This document shows positions 35,085 through 44,706 of a DNA stretch of 47,126 bases, piece after piece; positions within the stretch are counted from its first letter, which is position 1, and each line of letters opens with the position of its first letter. A program made the translations under genes and the position numbers. Origin of the DNA: Halomonas korlensis. GTDB lineage: Bacteria; Pseudomonadota; Gammaproteobacteria; Pseudomonadales; Halomonadaceae. Under the pieces are notes generated by a model that did not search any database, had not been told where the DNA came from, and saw nothing but the letters and a program-made list of their open reading frames with translations. Location: contig NZ_FPBP01000019.1 of NCBI RefSeq assembly GCF_900116705.1, positions 1 through 47,126 of the forward strand, written 5' to 3'.

Positions 35085-35735
35085 TCAGGCCTCGACGCCG
35101 ATGGCATATTCCGCGCCGGCGTCCAGGATCCAGCGATAGAGGTAGTCAGCGAAGCTGCGCCGCAGTACCAACTCCCAGCGCTGCTCGTCCGGGCGCCGCA
35201 GAATCACCGTCGCCTTGGCGAACACCGTGGTGACGCCCTTGCCCACCGGAAAGGCATCGGGGTGGACGTCGTAGGGGGTCGACTTCATCAAGAGCTCGCG
35301 GGCCATCTCGCCCTCGAGTTCGATCAGGGTCTGGCCGCCGCTGGCGTCGACGATCGCGTAGTGGGCCTCGCCCAGGGCCTTGCGCAGCTTGCCCTCCAGG
35401 GCGAACTCCTCGCCACCGGGCACGATGACCAGCCACTCGTCGGGCGAGAGCCACTGGATCGAGCGCTCGCCGCTTGCGTCCCGGGTCAGGCCGTTGGGTC
35501 GCCCTGGCAGGCCGAAGCCGAGTACCTGTCGCACCGCCTCGTCGAGCACAATGGCGCCGCCGCGCAGGATCAGATGACCCAGCATGGCGCGCTCGCGCAG
35601 CACCACGCGGCTCTTGGCGCTGGCGCTGGGGCGGCCGCTGTGATGATAGGACCAGGCCAGCGGAGACTCTGCCGGCACCGTGGCTTCGGGATGCGTCTCG
35701 AAGGTCCTGACGTTCTGGGCAACCGAATTAGACAT
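35085..35735 (-). CDS. soxG: Sarcosine oxidase gamma subunit
   Basis: This 216-residue subunit of heterotetrameric sarcosine oxidase resembles a GcvT-like beta-barrel (IQWLSPDEWLVIVPGGE, VDASGGQTLIELEG, FADYLYRWI). It completes the complex and has no cofactor of its own. ATG 35735 overlaps the soxA stop by eight bases and has GGGGGAG upstream. The gap to purU is 66 bases. Confidence 0.93.
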   Translation of the reverse strand: MSNSVAQNVRTFETHPEATVPAESPLAWSYHHSGRPSASAKSRVVLRERAMLGHLILRGGAIVLDEAVRQVLGFGLPGRPNGLTRDASGERSIQWLSPDEWLVIVPGGEEFALEGKLRKALGEAHYAIVDASGGQTLIELEGEMARELLMKSTPYDVHPDAFPVGKGVTTVFAKATVILRRPDEQRWELVLRRSFADYLYRWILDAGAEYAIGVEA

Positions 35736-38700
35736 GCTGGCGCTCCCCCTTGGGATCGTAAAAGACATTGCTGACGATCTCGGCCTCGTGCACCTGGCCA
35801 TCGACCATGGGCAGGTAGACCGTCTCGCCCATCCGGTTATGCCCGCCCTTGACCACCGCCAGGGCGATACCGTGGCCGAGAATGGCGCTGTAGTAGCTGG
35901 AGGTCACATGGCCCACCATCGGCATCGGGATCGCATGGTCCGGGTCGAGAACGATCTGTGCCCCTTCCTCCAGCACCACTTTCGGATCACGAGGCTTCAA
36001 GCCCACCAGCTGCTTGCGGTCGACCCGACGCGTGTCGGGGCGTGACAGGGCGCGCTTGCCGATCCAGGCAAATGGCTTGTCGTAGCCGACGGCCCACTGC
36101 ATGCCCAGATCCTCCGGCGTTACCGAGCCGTCGGTGTCCTGGCCGGCGATGATCAAGCCCTTCTCGGCCCGCAGCACGTGCATGGTCTCGGTGCCGTAAG
36201 GCGTCAGGTCATACTTCTCGCCGTGCGCGAACAGGGTCTGCCAGACGTGCATGGCGTAGTTGGCCTGGACGTTGATCTCGTAGGCGAGCTCGCCGGTGAA
36301 GGAGATACGGAACACCCGCGCCGGCACCTCGGCCACCTTGCCCTCGCGCCAGTCCATGAACGTGAACTGCTCCTTGTCGAGATCGATATCGGTGATCTCG
36401 GCGAGCAGCTTGCGCGCCTCCGGGCCGGTAACGGTGATCGTCGCCCAATGGTCGGTGACGGAGGTGAAATAGACCTGAAGCTCGGGCCACTCGGTCTGAT
36501 GCCATAGCTCCAGCCACTCCATGACCCCTGCCGCTCCGCCGGTGGTGGTGGTCATCAGGAAGTGATTCTCGCCCAGACAGCTGGTGGTACCGTCGTCCAT
36601 CAGCATGCCGTCGTCCTTGCACATCAGTCCGTAGCGCACGCGACCGGGTGCCAGCTTGGCCCACTTGTTGGTGTAGACCCGCCCCAGGAATTCCCGGGCG
36701 TCCGGTCCCTGGATGTCGATCTTGCCCAGGGTCGAGGCGTCCAGCACCCCCACCCCCTGGCGGACGGCCAGGCACTCTCTCGCTACCGCCTCGTCCAGCG
36801 TCTCGAGTTTGCCGTTGACGCGCTTCGGGAAGTACCAGGGGCGTTTCCACTGGCCAACGTCCTCGAACTCGGCACCGTGCTCCACGTGCCACTGGTGCAG
36901 CGCGGTGTAGCGCTCGGGATCGAACAGCTCGCGGCAATGGCGCCCGGCAATGGCGCCGAAGGTCACCGGGGTGTAGTTGGGACGGAACACCGTGGTGCCC
37001 ACCTCGGGGATCGACTTGCCCAGGCAGCGGGCGGCAATGGCCATGCCGTTGATGTTGCCGAGCTTGCCCTGATCGGTGCCGAAGCCCATGGCGGTGTAGC
37101 GCTTGACGTGCTCGATGGACTCGAAGCCCTCGCGCGTCGCCACCTCGATGGCCGCCGCGGTGACATCGTTCTGCAGGTCGACGAACTGCTTGGGCCCACG
37201 CAGCGTCGGCTTCTCATGAGGCACGTGGTAGAGCGCGCAGGCGGCGCCTTCCCGGCGGGCGTCGACCTGGGGCAGTTCGATCGCCTTGGCCGAGCGGCCT
37301 AAGGAATCCAGCGCCCGAGACGCCATGGTGATGCCATCGGCCAAGCCTTCGGCCAGATCATGGAGTCCGCGGGCGCTGCCGGCGGCATGCACGCCCTTCA
37401 CCAGGCCGGGCACGAAGCCGAGGATCTCGTCGTTCCAGGTCGGTCGGGCACCGGTGTGGGAGGCCAGGTGGATCACAGGGCTGTAGCCACCGGAGCTGGC
37501 GATGGTGTCGCACTCCAGCGTCTCGGCCTGGCCGGTGACCTTGAACGCTTCGGCGTCGATGGTGGCGACGCGGGCGCCGTTCACGCGGTTGCTGCCCTTG
37601 GCCTCGAGCACGGCACTGCCGGCGATCACCCGGATACCGAGGGCACGGGCCTGCTCGACCAGCTCACCGTCCGGTGACTTGCGCGCATCGACGATGGCCA
37701 CCACCTCGCGACCGGCATCGTTCCAGTCCAGGGCGGCGCGGTAGGCGTGATCGTTGCTGGTGGAAAGTACCAGCTTGTTGCCCGGCACCACCCCGTAGCG
37801 GCGGATATAGGTGGAAACGGCGCCGGCCAGCAGGTTGCCCGGCACGTCGTTGTTGCCGTAGACCAGCGGCCGCTCGTGGGCGCCGGTGGCCAGCAGTACC
37901 TGGCCGGCACGCACACGATGCATGCGCGAGCGGGCGGGGCGATAGCCATCGACCAGCGGCGCGGTCTCGCCGAGATGCTCGGTGCGCCGCTCGTGCAGGG
38001 TGACGAAGTGGTGGTCGTGGTAGCCGTTGGCGGTGGTGCGCGGCAGCAGGGTGACATTGTCGAGTGCGGCCAGCTCGGCGACGACGCGCTCCGCCCACTG
38101 GGCGGCGGGCTGATGGTCGAGCAGCTCGCGGCTGTCGAGCAGCGAGCCGCCCATCTCTTCCTGCTCATCGCAGAGAATCACCCGGGCGCCGCTGCGCGCC
38201 GCCGTCAGCGCCGCCGACAGGCCGGCCGGGCCAGCGCCGACCACCAGCAGATCGCAGTGCTGGTGAAGATGGTCGTAGCTGTCGGGATCGCGCTCCATGG
38301 GGCTGCGGCCCAGGCCGGCGCCCTTGCGGATGTATTTCTCGTAGGTCATCCACATGGACGCCGGGGCCATGAAGGTCTTGTAGTAGAAGCCCGGCGGCAT
38401 GAAGCGCCCGCCCAGCTTGCCGACCAGGCTCATGACATCGCGCTGTACGTTCGGCCAGCCGTTGGTGCTTTGCGCCGTGAGGCCATCGAACAGCGCCTGC
38501 TGGGTGGCCCGCACGTTGGGCACCTGAGCCGCCTCGGTGCTGCCCAACTGGACCAGCGCATTGGGCTCCTCGGCGCCGGCGGCGACGATGCCGCGGGGGC
38601 GCGAGTACTTGAAGCTGCGGTTGACGATGTCCACCCCGTTGGCCAGCAAGGCCGAGGCCAGGGTGTCGCCGGCATGGCCTGAATAACGCTTGCCGTTGAA

Positions 38701-38778
38701 GGTGAAGCTCAGCGTGCGGGCGCGATCGATGCGACCGCCCTGCGCCAGGCGGTTGGACTGCTGTGCATTGCGTGTCAT
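35728..38778 (-). CDS. soxA: Sarcosine oxidase alpha subunit
   Basis: This 1016-residue subunit binds NAD and THF. It has an N-terminal 2Fe-2S-ferredoxin-like region (FNGKRYSGHAGDTLASALLA), a pyridine-nucleotide domain (LLVVGAGPAGLSAALTAARS), and a C-terminal GcvT aminomethyltransferase domain (GVLDASTLGKIDIQGPDARE to the end). With SoxB it oxidises sarcosine to glycine and gives methylene-THF, H2O2 or formaldehyde. ATG 38778 overlaps the soxD stop, so translation is coupled. Confidence 0.95.
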   Translation of the reverse strand: MTRNAQQSNRLAQGGRIDRARTLSFTFNGKRYSGHAGDTLASALLANGVDIVNRSFKYSRPRGIVAAGAEEPNALVQLGSTEAAQVPNVRATQQALFDGLTAQSTNGWPNVQRDVMSLVGKLGGRFMPPGFYYKTFMAPASMWMTYEKYIRKGAGLGRSPMERDPDSYDHLHQHCDLLVVGAGPAGLSAALTAARSGARVILCDEQEEMGGSLLDSRELLDHQPAAQWAERVVAELAALDNVTLLPRTTANGYHDHHFVTLHERRTEHLGETAPLVDGYRPARSRMHRVRAGQVLLATGAHERPLVYGNNDVPGNLLAGAVSTYIRRYGVVPGNKLVLSTSNDHAYRAALDWNDAGREVVAIVDARKSPDGELVEQARALGIRVIAGSAVLEAKGSNRVNGARVATIDAEAFKVTGQAETLECDTIASSGGYSPVIHLASHTGARPTWNDEILGFVPGLVKGVHAAGSARGLHDLAEGLADGITMASRALDSLGRSAKAIELPQVDARREGAACALYHVPHEKPTLRGPKQFVDLQNDVTAAAIEVATREGFESIEHVKRYTAMGFGTDQGKLGNINGMAIAARCLGKSIPEVGTTVFRPNYTPVTFGAIAGRHCRELFDPERYTALHQWHVEHGAEFEDVGQWKRPWYFPKRVNGKLETLDEAVARECLAVRQGVGVLDASTLGKIDIQGPDAREFLGRVYTNKWAKLAPGRVRYGLMCKDDGMLMDDGTTSCLGENHFLMTTTTGGAAGVMEWLELWHQTEWPELQVYFTSVTDHWATITVTGPEARKLLAEITDIDLDKEQFTFMDWREGKVAEVPARVFRISFTGELAYEINVQANYAMHVWQTLFAHGEKYDLTPYGTETMHVLRAEKGLIIAGQDTDGSVTPEDLGMQWAVGYDKPFAWIGKRALSRPDTRRVDRKQLVGLKPRDPKVVLEEGAQIVLDPDHAIPMPMVGHVTSSYYSAILGHGIALAVVKGGHNRMGETVYLPMVDGQVHEAEIVSNVFYDPKGERQHV

Positions 38779-39167
38779 ACCTTGGCCCCCCTTGAGTCTT
38801 TCACCGCGCTGTCGCTTGCGCCCACCGTCTGCTGACCGCCACCGGCGACCTGCACGCCCGCGAGCTTCTCGGTGCTCGCCAGGCTCTCGGCAGTGATTGC
38901 CGGCTGCTCGCCCATCTTGTAGGTCTCGAGGATCTCGTAGGTCACGGTGTTGCGCGTGATGTTGAAGAACTTGCGACAGCCAATGGCGTGCACCCACAGC
39001 TCGTGATGTATGCCACGCGGGTTGTCGCGGAAGAACAGGTAGTCGCCCCACGCCTCGTCGCTGCAGGCCTCGGGGTCGGCCGGCCGGGCGATATGCGCCT
39101 GGCCCTTGGGGTGGAACTCCTCTTCCTCACGGAGCTCTTCGCAGTAGGGACAATGAATATGGAACAT
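38775..39167 (-). CDS. soxD: Sarcosine oxidase delta subunit
   Basis: This 130-residue subunit begins MFHIHCPYCEELREEEEFHP, with the zinc-binding HCPYC, and continues with DYLFFRDNPRGIHHELWVHA and GCRKFFNITRNTVTYEI, all typical of SoxD. The last 35 residues are an Ala/Gly/Ser-rich tail. It lies 14 bases after soxB and overlaps soxA by four bases. Confidence 0.95.
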   Translation of the reverse strand: MFHIHCPYCEELREEEEFHPKGQAHIARPADPEACSDEAWGDYLFFRDNPRGIHHELWVHAIGCRKFFNITRNTVTYEILETYKMGEQPAITAESLASTEKLAGVQVAGGGQQTVGASDSAVKDSRGAKV

Positions 39168-39181
39168 GGGTTTGGCTCCTC

Positions 39182-40432
39182 CTAGTGGGCCACGCCGGCG
39201 GCGCCGTGTTCATCCACCAGCGCCCCGGTGTGGAAGCGGTCGATGGAGAACGGCGCGGCGAGCGGATGAGCCTGGTTCTTGGCCAGGGTCCAAGCGAAGA
39301 CGTGACCGGAGCCCGGGGTGGCCTTGAAGCCACCGGTGCCCCAACCGCAGTTGAAGAACAGCCCCTTCACGGGTGTCGCGGAGAGGATCGGACAGGCGTC
39401 CGGGCAGGTGTCGACGATGCCGCCCCACTGGCGGTTCATGCGCACCCGGGAAAATATCGGGAACATCTCGACGATGGCCTGCAGGGTGTGCTCCACGGTG
39501 GGGTAGCTGCCGCGCTGACCGTAGCCGTTATAGCCGTCGATGCCGGCGCCGATCACCAGGTCGCCCTTGTCGGTCTGGCTGATGTAGCCGTGCACGTGGT
39601 TGGACATCACCACGGTATCGAGAATCGGCTTGAGCGGCTCGGAGACCAGCGCCTGCAGGGGATGCGACTCCAGCGGCAGCTTGAAGCCGGCCATCTTGGC
39701 CAGTACACCGGAGTTGCCGGCCGCGACGCAGCCGACGGTCTTCGCCTCGATGTCGCCACGGTTGGTGTGCACGCCATAGACGCGACCGTCGCGGACCTTG
39801 AAGCCGGTGACCTCGGTGTTCTGCAGCAGATCGACGCCCAGCGCATCGGCCGCCCGGGCGTAGCCCCAGGCCACGGCGTCGTGGCGGGCCACGCCGGCAC
39901 GGGGCTGCCAGGAGGCCCCCAGGACCGGGTAACGCGCGTTCTTCGAGCAGTCCATGATCGGCACGATCTCCTGGATCCGCTCGGGGGTGATCACCTCGCT
40001 GTCGATGCCGTTGAGACGGTTGGCGTTGACCCGGCGCTGGACGTCGCGCATGTCCTGCAGCGTGTGGGCCAGGTTCATCACGCCGCGCTGGGAGAACATC
40101 ACGTTGTAGTTGATGTCCTGCGACAATCCTTCCCACAGCTTCATGGCGTGCTCGTAGAGCGCCGCCGACTCATCCCATAAATAGTTGGAGCGCACGATGG
40201 TGGTATTACGCGCCGTATTACCGCCGCCCAGCCAGCCCTTCTCGACCACGGCCACGTTGGTGATGCCGTGCTCCTTGGCCAGATAGTAGGCGGTGGCCAG
40301 GCCGTGGCCGCCGCCGCCGACGATAATTACGTCGTACTGCTTCTTGGGCGTGGGATTGCGCCATTGGCGCTCCCAGTTCTCATGATGACTCAGCGCGTGC
40401 TTGGCCAGCCCGAAGCCTGAATAGTGTTGCAT
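39182..40432 (-). CDS. soxB: Sarcosine oxidase beta subunit
   Basis: This 416-residue flavoprotein subunit has a DAO-type FAD domain ([20 protein letters not shown]) and the C-terminal [18 protein letters not shown] segment. It carries noncovalent FAD and, in the family, covalent FMN at a histidine, and catalyses sarcosine oxidation. AGGAG precedes ATG 40432. It follows glyA by 24 bases. Confidence 0.95.
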   Translation of the reverse strand: MQHYSGFGLAKHALSHHENWERQWRNPTPKKQYDVIIVGGGGHGLATAYYLAKEHGITNVAVVEKGWLGGGNTARNTTIVRSNYLWDESAALYEHAMKLWEGLSQDINYNVMFSQRGVMNLAHTLQDMRDVQRRVNANRLNGIDSEVITPERIQEIVPIMDCSKNARYPVLGASWQPRAGVARHDAVAWGYARAADALGVDLLQNTEVTGFKVRDGRVYGVHTNRGDIEAKTVGCVAAGNSGVLAKMAGFKLPLESHPLQALVSEPLKPILDTVVMSNHVHGYISQTDKGDLVIGAGIDGYNGYGQRGSYPTVEHTLQAIVEMFPIFSRVRMNRQWGGIVDTCPDACPILSATPVKGLFFNCGWGTGGFKATPGSGHVFAWTLAKNQAHPLAAPFSIDRFHTGALVDEHGAAGVAH

Positions 40433-40456
40433 GGGGAGTTCTCCTGACGGATGAAT

Positions 40457-41764
40457 TCAGGCGAGGGATGTCTCGCTAACCGCGCCGGTGTCGGACGATG
40501 CCGTACCGTAGACCGGATGGCGCTCGCACAGCTCGGCGACCTTCTCGCGCACCTCGGCTTCGACCGCCTCGGTGTTGCCGCGCTCGGCCAGCACGTCGAG
40601 GATGTCGCAGATCCAGCCCGCCAGCTCGGCGCACTCCGTTTCATCGAAGCCACGCGTGGTGACCGCGGGAGTGCCGATGCGCAGGCCGGAAGTGACGAAG
40701 GGGCTCTCCGGGTCATTGGGCACGGCGTTCTTGTTGACGGTGATATGCGCACGCCCCAGGGCCGCATCCGCGTCCTTGCCGGTGACGCCCTGCTTGATCA
40801 GCGACACCAGGAAAAGATGATCGTCGGTGCCGTTGGAGACCACGTCATAGCCGCGCGCCATGAATACCTTGGCCATGGCGCGGGCGTTGTCGATCACGCA
40901 CTGCTGGTAGCGCACGAATTCCTGGCTCATCGCCTCCTTGAAGGCCACCGCCTTGGCGGCAATCACATGCATCAGCGGCCCGCCCTGCTGGCCGGGGAAG
41001 ACCGCTCCATTGAGCTTCTTGTACAGCGCCGGGTCGCCATGGGCGGAAAGGATCAGGCCACCGCGCGGGCCGCGCAGGGTCTTGTGGGTGGTGGTGGTCA
41101 CCACATGGGCGTGGGGAATCGGGCTCGGGTAGTGGCCGGCCGCGATCAGGCCCGCGACGTGCGCCATATCGACCATCAGCCAGGCGCCGATCTCGTCGGC
41201 GATGGCGCGGAAACGCCGCCAATCGACCACCCGCGCGTAGGCCGAGAAGCCGGCGATGATCATCTTCGGCTTGTGGCTGCGCGCCAGGCGCTCGACTTCC
41301 TCGTAATCGATCTCACCGGTTTCCGGGTTCAGGCCGTACTGCACGGCGTGGTAGTGCTTGCCGGAAAAGTTGGGCGCCGCGCCGTGGGTCAGGTGGCCGC
41401 CGTGGGCCAGGCTCATGCCGAGCACGGTATCGCCCGGCTTGATCAGCGCCATGAAGGCCGCGGCATTGGCCTGGGCGCCGGAGTGCGGCTGCACGTTGGC
41501 ATAATCGGCGCCGAACAGATCGCAGGCGCGATCGATCGCCAGCTGCTCGACCACGTCGACGTGCTCGCAGCCGCCGTAGTAGCGCTTGCCCGGGTAGCCC
41601 TCGGCGTACTTGTTGGTCAGTTGGGTGCCTTGGGCCTCCATCACGGCCCGGCTGGCGTAATTCTCGGAGGCGATCAGCTCGACATGCGCCTCCTGGCGAG
41701 ACACCTCGTCGGCGATGGCGGCAGCGATCTGGGAATCGAAGTCGGTAAGGGAAGAATGGTTCAT
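40457..41764 (-). CDS. glyA: Serine hydroxymethyltransferase
   Basis: This 435-residue PLP enzyme interconverts glycine and serine with methylene-THF. The PLP lysine lies in [13 protein letters not shown]; other motifs are [15 protein letters not shown] and [13 protein letters not shown]. As the first gene of the operon it probably makes serine from glycine, using methylene-THF from sarcosine oxidation. AGGAG precedes the ATG. A housekeeping glyA may exist elsewhere. Confidence 0.95.
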   Translation of the reverse strand: MNHSSLTDFDSQIAAAIADEVSRQEAHVELIASENYASRAVMEAQGTQLTNKYAEGYPGKRYYGGCEHVDVVEQLAIDRACDLFGADYANVQPHSGAQANAAAFMALIKPGDTVLGMSLAHGGHLTHGAAPNFSGKHYHAVQYGLNPETGEIDYEEVERLARSHKPKMIIAGFSAYARVVDWRRFRAIADEIGAWLMVDMAHVAGLIAAGHYPSPIPHAHVVTTTTHKTLRGPRGGLILSAHGDPALYKKLNGAVFPGQQGGPLMHVIAAKAVAFKEAMSQEFVRYQQCVIDNARAMAKVFMARGYDVVSNGTDDHLFLVSLIKQGVTGKDADAALGRAHITVNKNAVPNDPESPFVTSGLRIGTPAVTTRGFDETECAELAGWICDILDVLAERGNTEAVEAEVREKVAELCERHPVYGTASSDTGAVSETSLA

Positions 41765-42064
41765 GAAAGACTCCTGTTGTTCTTGAAGATGGGCAGGGTT
41801 TTTCCTCGAATCTATCGATAACCTGCCAGGGTGAAAAATTTGAAATCCTTATGCGCAGATAATCGCTGCACAGCTCATCGGGCTCACGTTTCGATTAAAG
41901 GCGATAGGGAGGGGTAAAGATTGAACAGATGCGACAGGTTTCCTGAACGTCCGGCACGCCAAGCCATTAGCGCCTCTCTTCGCAGCGAGCTTCTCGCAGC
42001 GAGCTTCCGGTGGAGCAGCGCCGCCACGTGGGGGAGCTCGAGATGACACGAAGCGAGCCAACGC
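41765..42064. promoter_or_regulatory. Leader and promoter region of the glyA-sox operon
   Basis: These 300 bases hold the promoter of the leftward operon. Inside is a potential leader stem (GGCAGG at 41792-41797 with CCTGCC at 41822-41827) and a tandem direct repeat, CGCAGCGAGCTTC at 41981-41993 and 41995-42007. AraC-type proteins often bind direct repeats, so the latter is a candidate site for the neighbouring regulator. No credible gene is seen. Confidence 0.45.
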
Positions 42065-43159
42065 TCAGAGCGTAGGGCGGCCGTCGATATGCAGGAAGAA
42101 GGGATCGACCCGCTCGCTTCCAGGCTCGCCGGCGAGCTTGCGCATCGCCGACGGCGTCGCGCCGAAGGCATTACGGAAGTGACGCGAGAAGTGAGCCGTA
42201 TCGGCGAAGCCGCAGCGCTCGCCGATCTCGGTGATGTTCTTGCCGGTGTAGTGCAATAGCCATAGGCCATAGCGCAGGCGAAGGTCACGGGCGAATTTCT
42301 GCGGCCCTACGCCGAGCACCTCGCGAAAACGGCGCTCTAGGTTGCGACGTGACGTCCCCACGCGCTCGGCGAGCATTTCCATGGTGATCGACTCGCCCAG
42401 ATGCTGCTCAAGCACGGCGATGGTACGACGCACCAGGCGGTCCTCGATCTTGCCGAACACCACCGGCTGCGGCTGCGGGTGTGTACCGATGCGAGCTTCG
42501 TCGAGCAACATGATATGCAGGCTCTTCATGGCCCACGCCTTGCCCAGGTGCCTCTCGACCAGGTAGGCGGCCAGGTCCGCGGAGGCCGCCCCGCCCGCGC
42601 AGCTGAGTCGGTCGCCATCGTCGATGAACAGGCGGTCGGCTACCGGCTCGATAGCGGGAAAGCGCTGGATCATGTCGCGATGGTGGTACCAGCTGACGCA
42701 GCAGCGCCGCCCCGCCATCACCCCTGCCTGGATCAGGGCGAATACGCCGGTGCAAAGCCCCACCAGCGGAACCTGGGCGGCCGCCGCCTGACGTAGATAG
42801 GCCAGGGCCGTGGTATCGACCTGGTCGCGCTCGTCCTGGACGCCGCCGATCACCACGATGTAGTCAAACTCGGCCGGACTCCGGAACGACAGGCAGGGTG
42901 TAATCGCGGCACCGCAGCTGGAGAGGGCCTCCTGACCGGAACTGGTCATCAGCGTCCAGTGGCAACGTAGCTGGCGGCTACGGTCCCCCTCGTCGGCAGC
43001 GAGACGCAGGCAGTCAACGAAGGCCGCAAAAGGCAACAGGGTGAAGCGGTGCAAAAGGACGAAGCCGACCGAGAGCGACGCATCTGCGGCGACAGGGGGC
43101 ATGACAGAGCGCTTGCTGGCTCTCTCTGAAGAGCGGATAGGACTTTTGATGTCGTTCAT
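42065..43159 (-). CDS. gbdR: GbdR-like GlxA/AraC-family regulator of betaine catabolism
   Basis: This 364-residue protein has a PfpI/GATase1-like N-domain (SVGFVLLHRFTLLPFAAFVD; PLVGLCTGVFALIQAG) and a C-terminal AraC domain (ITMEMLAERVGTSRRNLERR; ITEIGERCGFADTAHFSRHF). In Pseudomonas GbdR activates gbcAB, dgc and sox genes on glycine betaine or dimethylglycine. Position between the gbc and glyA-sox units strongly suggests the same role. The symbol is by context. No clear ribosome site is seen, so the start may be further in. Confidence 0.8.
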   Translation of the reverse strand: MNDIKSPIRSSERASKRSVMPPVAADASLSVGFVLLHRFTLLPFAAFVDCLRLAADEGDRSRQLRCHWTLMTSSGQEALSSCGAAITPCLSFRSPAEFDYIVVIGGVQDERDQVDTTALAYLRQAAAAQVPLVGLCTGVFALIQAGVMAGRRCCVSWYHHRDMIQRFPAIEPVADRLFIDDGDRLSCAGGAASADLAAYLVERHLGKAWAMKSLHIMLLDEARIGTHPQPQPVVFGKIEDRLVRRTIAVLEQHLGESITMEMLAERVGTSRRNLERRFREVLGVGPQKFARDLRLRYGLWLLHYTGKNITEIGERCGFADTAHFSRHFRNAFGATPSAMRKLAGEPGSERVDPFFLHIDGRPTL

Positions 43160-43256
43160 TGCACGACTCTAGCGCATTCGCCACGGCAGGTAACACCTAT
43201 ACGCTGCTTGCCTGCCCCCTTCCTATAAGTGCAGATAAACGCAGGGAGCCGTCGCG

Positions 43257-44369
43257 TCAGTACTCCACCACCACGTCGCCCAGCGGCTTGCTGCAGCAGG
43301 AGAGGATATAGCCCTCGGCGAGATCCTCGTCGGTGATGCCACCGTTGTGATCCATGTCCACCTGCCCGGAACTCAGGGGGACCCGGCAGGTCCCGCAGAT
43401 GCCCATCCCGCAGGCCTTGGGAATGTGCAGGCCGAGCTTGGCCGCTGCGGAGTGCACCGTTTCACCGGGCTGGATGCGCACGCTCTTGCCCGAAGATGAG
43501 AATTCCACGCTGATCAAGTCGGCGGCGTCGAACTCCTCGGCCAGCGCCTCGGCCTGTTCGACGTTTTCCAGCACATCCTCCTGGACCTCAATTGGCGTGG
43601 CAGCGAAGGACTCCTCATGGTAGTGGCTCATGTCGAAACCGTTATCGCGCAGGAGCTTCTTCACGGCATTCATGTAGGGCGTGGGGCCGCAGCAGAAGAT
43701 TTCACGCTCGAGGAAGTCCGGCGCCATGAGCTCCAGCATCGGCTGGGTCAGATACCCGCGGTAGCCGGCCCAGGCCTCGCCGATGTCGTCCTTTTTCTCG
43801 CAGACGATATGTAACTTAAACTCGGGAATTCGCGAGAACATGTGCACCAGCTCGCGATGGTAGATGACGTCGCGCGGTGCACGGGCGCTGTGGATGAATT
43901 CGACGTCGACGTTGGCGTTGGTGTCGAAGAGCCAGCGGGTCATCGACATCAGTGGCGTGATACCGACGCCGCCGGAGAGGAACAGCACCTTGTCGGCGGG
44001 GAAGTCGATCGAGTTGAAGTTGCCCACCGGGCCGTGTACCGCCAGCTCGTCGCCAACCTTCACGTTGTCATGCAGCCAGTTGGACACCCGGCCGCCTGGC
44101 ACCCGCTTGACGGTGATCGAGAAGCTGTAGGGAACCGACGGCGAGCTGGAAATGGTGTAGGAGCGCATGGTCGGCTCGCCATCGACCTCCAGCTCCAGGG
44201 TCACGAACTGTCCCGGCTTGAAGAAGAACAGTACCGGCTGCTCGGCCATGAAGCAGAAAGTACGGACGTCCCAGGTCTCCTGGATCACCTTGACGCAGCG
44301 CACCGCATGGCGACCATTGGTCCAGGTCTGGGTCGTGACGGGGTTGAGGAAGTTCATAGTCATTGTCAT
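43257..44369 (-). CDS. gbcB: Glycine betaine monooxygenase reductase GbcB
   Basis: This 370-residue reductase has an FAD-binding ferredoxin-reductase domain (RSYTISSSP; GPVGNF; FLSGGVGITPLMSM), an NAD domain (FCCGPTPYM) and a C-terminal plant-type 2Fe-2S domain (KACGMGICGTCRVPL, last Cys in ILSCCSKPL). It passes electrons from NADH to GbcA. It starts at ATG 44369; ATG 44363 or 44357 are possible. It is divergent from gbcA. Confidence 0.93.
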   Translation of the reverse strand: MTMTMNFLNPVTTQTWTNGRHAVRCVKVIQETWDVRTFCFMAEQPVLFFFKPGQFVTLELEVDGEPTMRSYTISSSPSVPYSFSITVKRVPGGRVSNWLHDNVKVGDELAVHGPVGNFNSIDFPADKVLFLSGGVGITPLMSMTRWLFDTNANVDVEFIHSARAPRDVIYHRELVHMFSRIPEFKLHIVCEKKDDIGEAWAGYRGYLTQPMLELMAPDFLEREIFCCGPTPYMNAVKKLLRDNGFDMSHYHEESFAATPIEVQEDVLENVEQAEALAEEFDAADLISVEFSSSGKSVRIQPGETVHSAAAKLGLHIPKACGMGICGTCRVPLSSGQVDMDHNGGITDEDLAEGYILSCCSKPLGDVVVEY

Positions 44370-44706
44370 GTCGCCTGGGCTGCACCATGGGAGGCTCCGA
44401 CCGCGGTGCCACCGCCTTGTCGTTGAGCGAAATTCTGCGCCAATCGATGGCGTCCCCACTTGCCTGTCAGCGACACGGACATGCCCATGATCTCCACCCG
44501 GCGTCTCTTGTCATGAGCCGGCGTCGCTCCTGCATCGTCGCCTGTCGCCGGCAAGCAATTCTGCCCTCGCCGGCTGATTCACACTTGGCCTGTTTTCATC
44601 CAACACCGCGACTGGCGTATGCGGCCCATCACACGACGCCATGTCTCTCACAACATCAATAATCCGCCCGATGCCGCACAAGCGGCCTGCACGAGGACGT
44701 GTTTCC
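44370..44706. other. Divergent gbcB/gbcA promoter region
   Basis: These 337 bases contain no credible gene. Both gbc promoters and probably the regulator's binding site must lie here, but I see no clear repeat or -35/-10 pair and make no site call. Confidence 0.5.

Noticed and set aside
41849..42288. Small minus-strand frames between glyA and the GbdR-like gene
   Set aside because: They are Arg/Ala/Ser-rich, partly overlap the regulator's end in another frame and have no start signals.
44370..44706. A GbdR binding site in the gbcA/gbcB gap
   Set aside because: I could not see a repeat good enough to name a site without comparison to other genomes.
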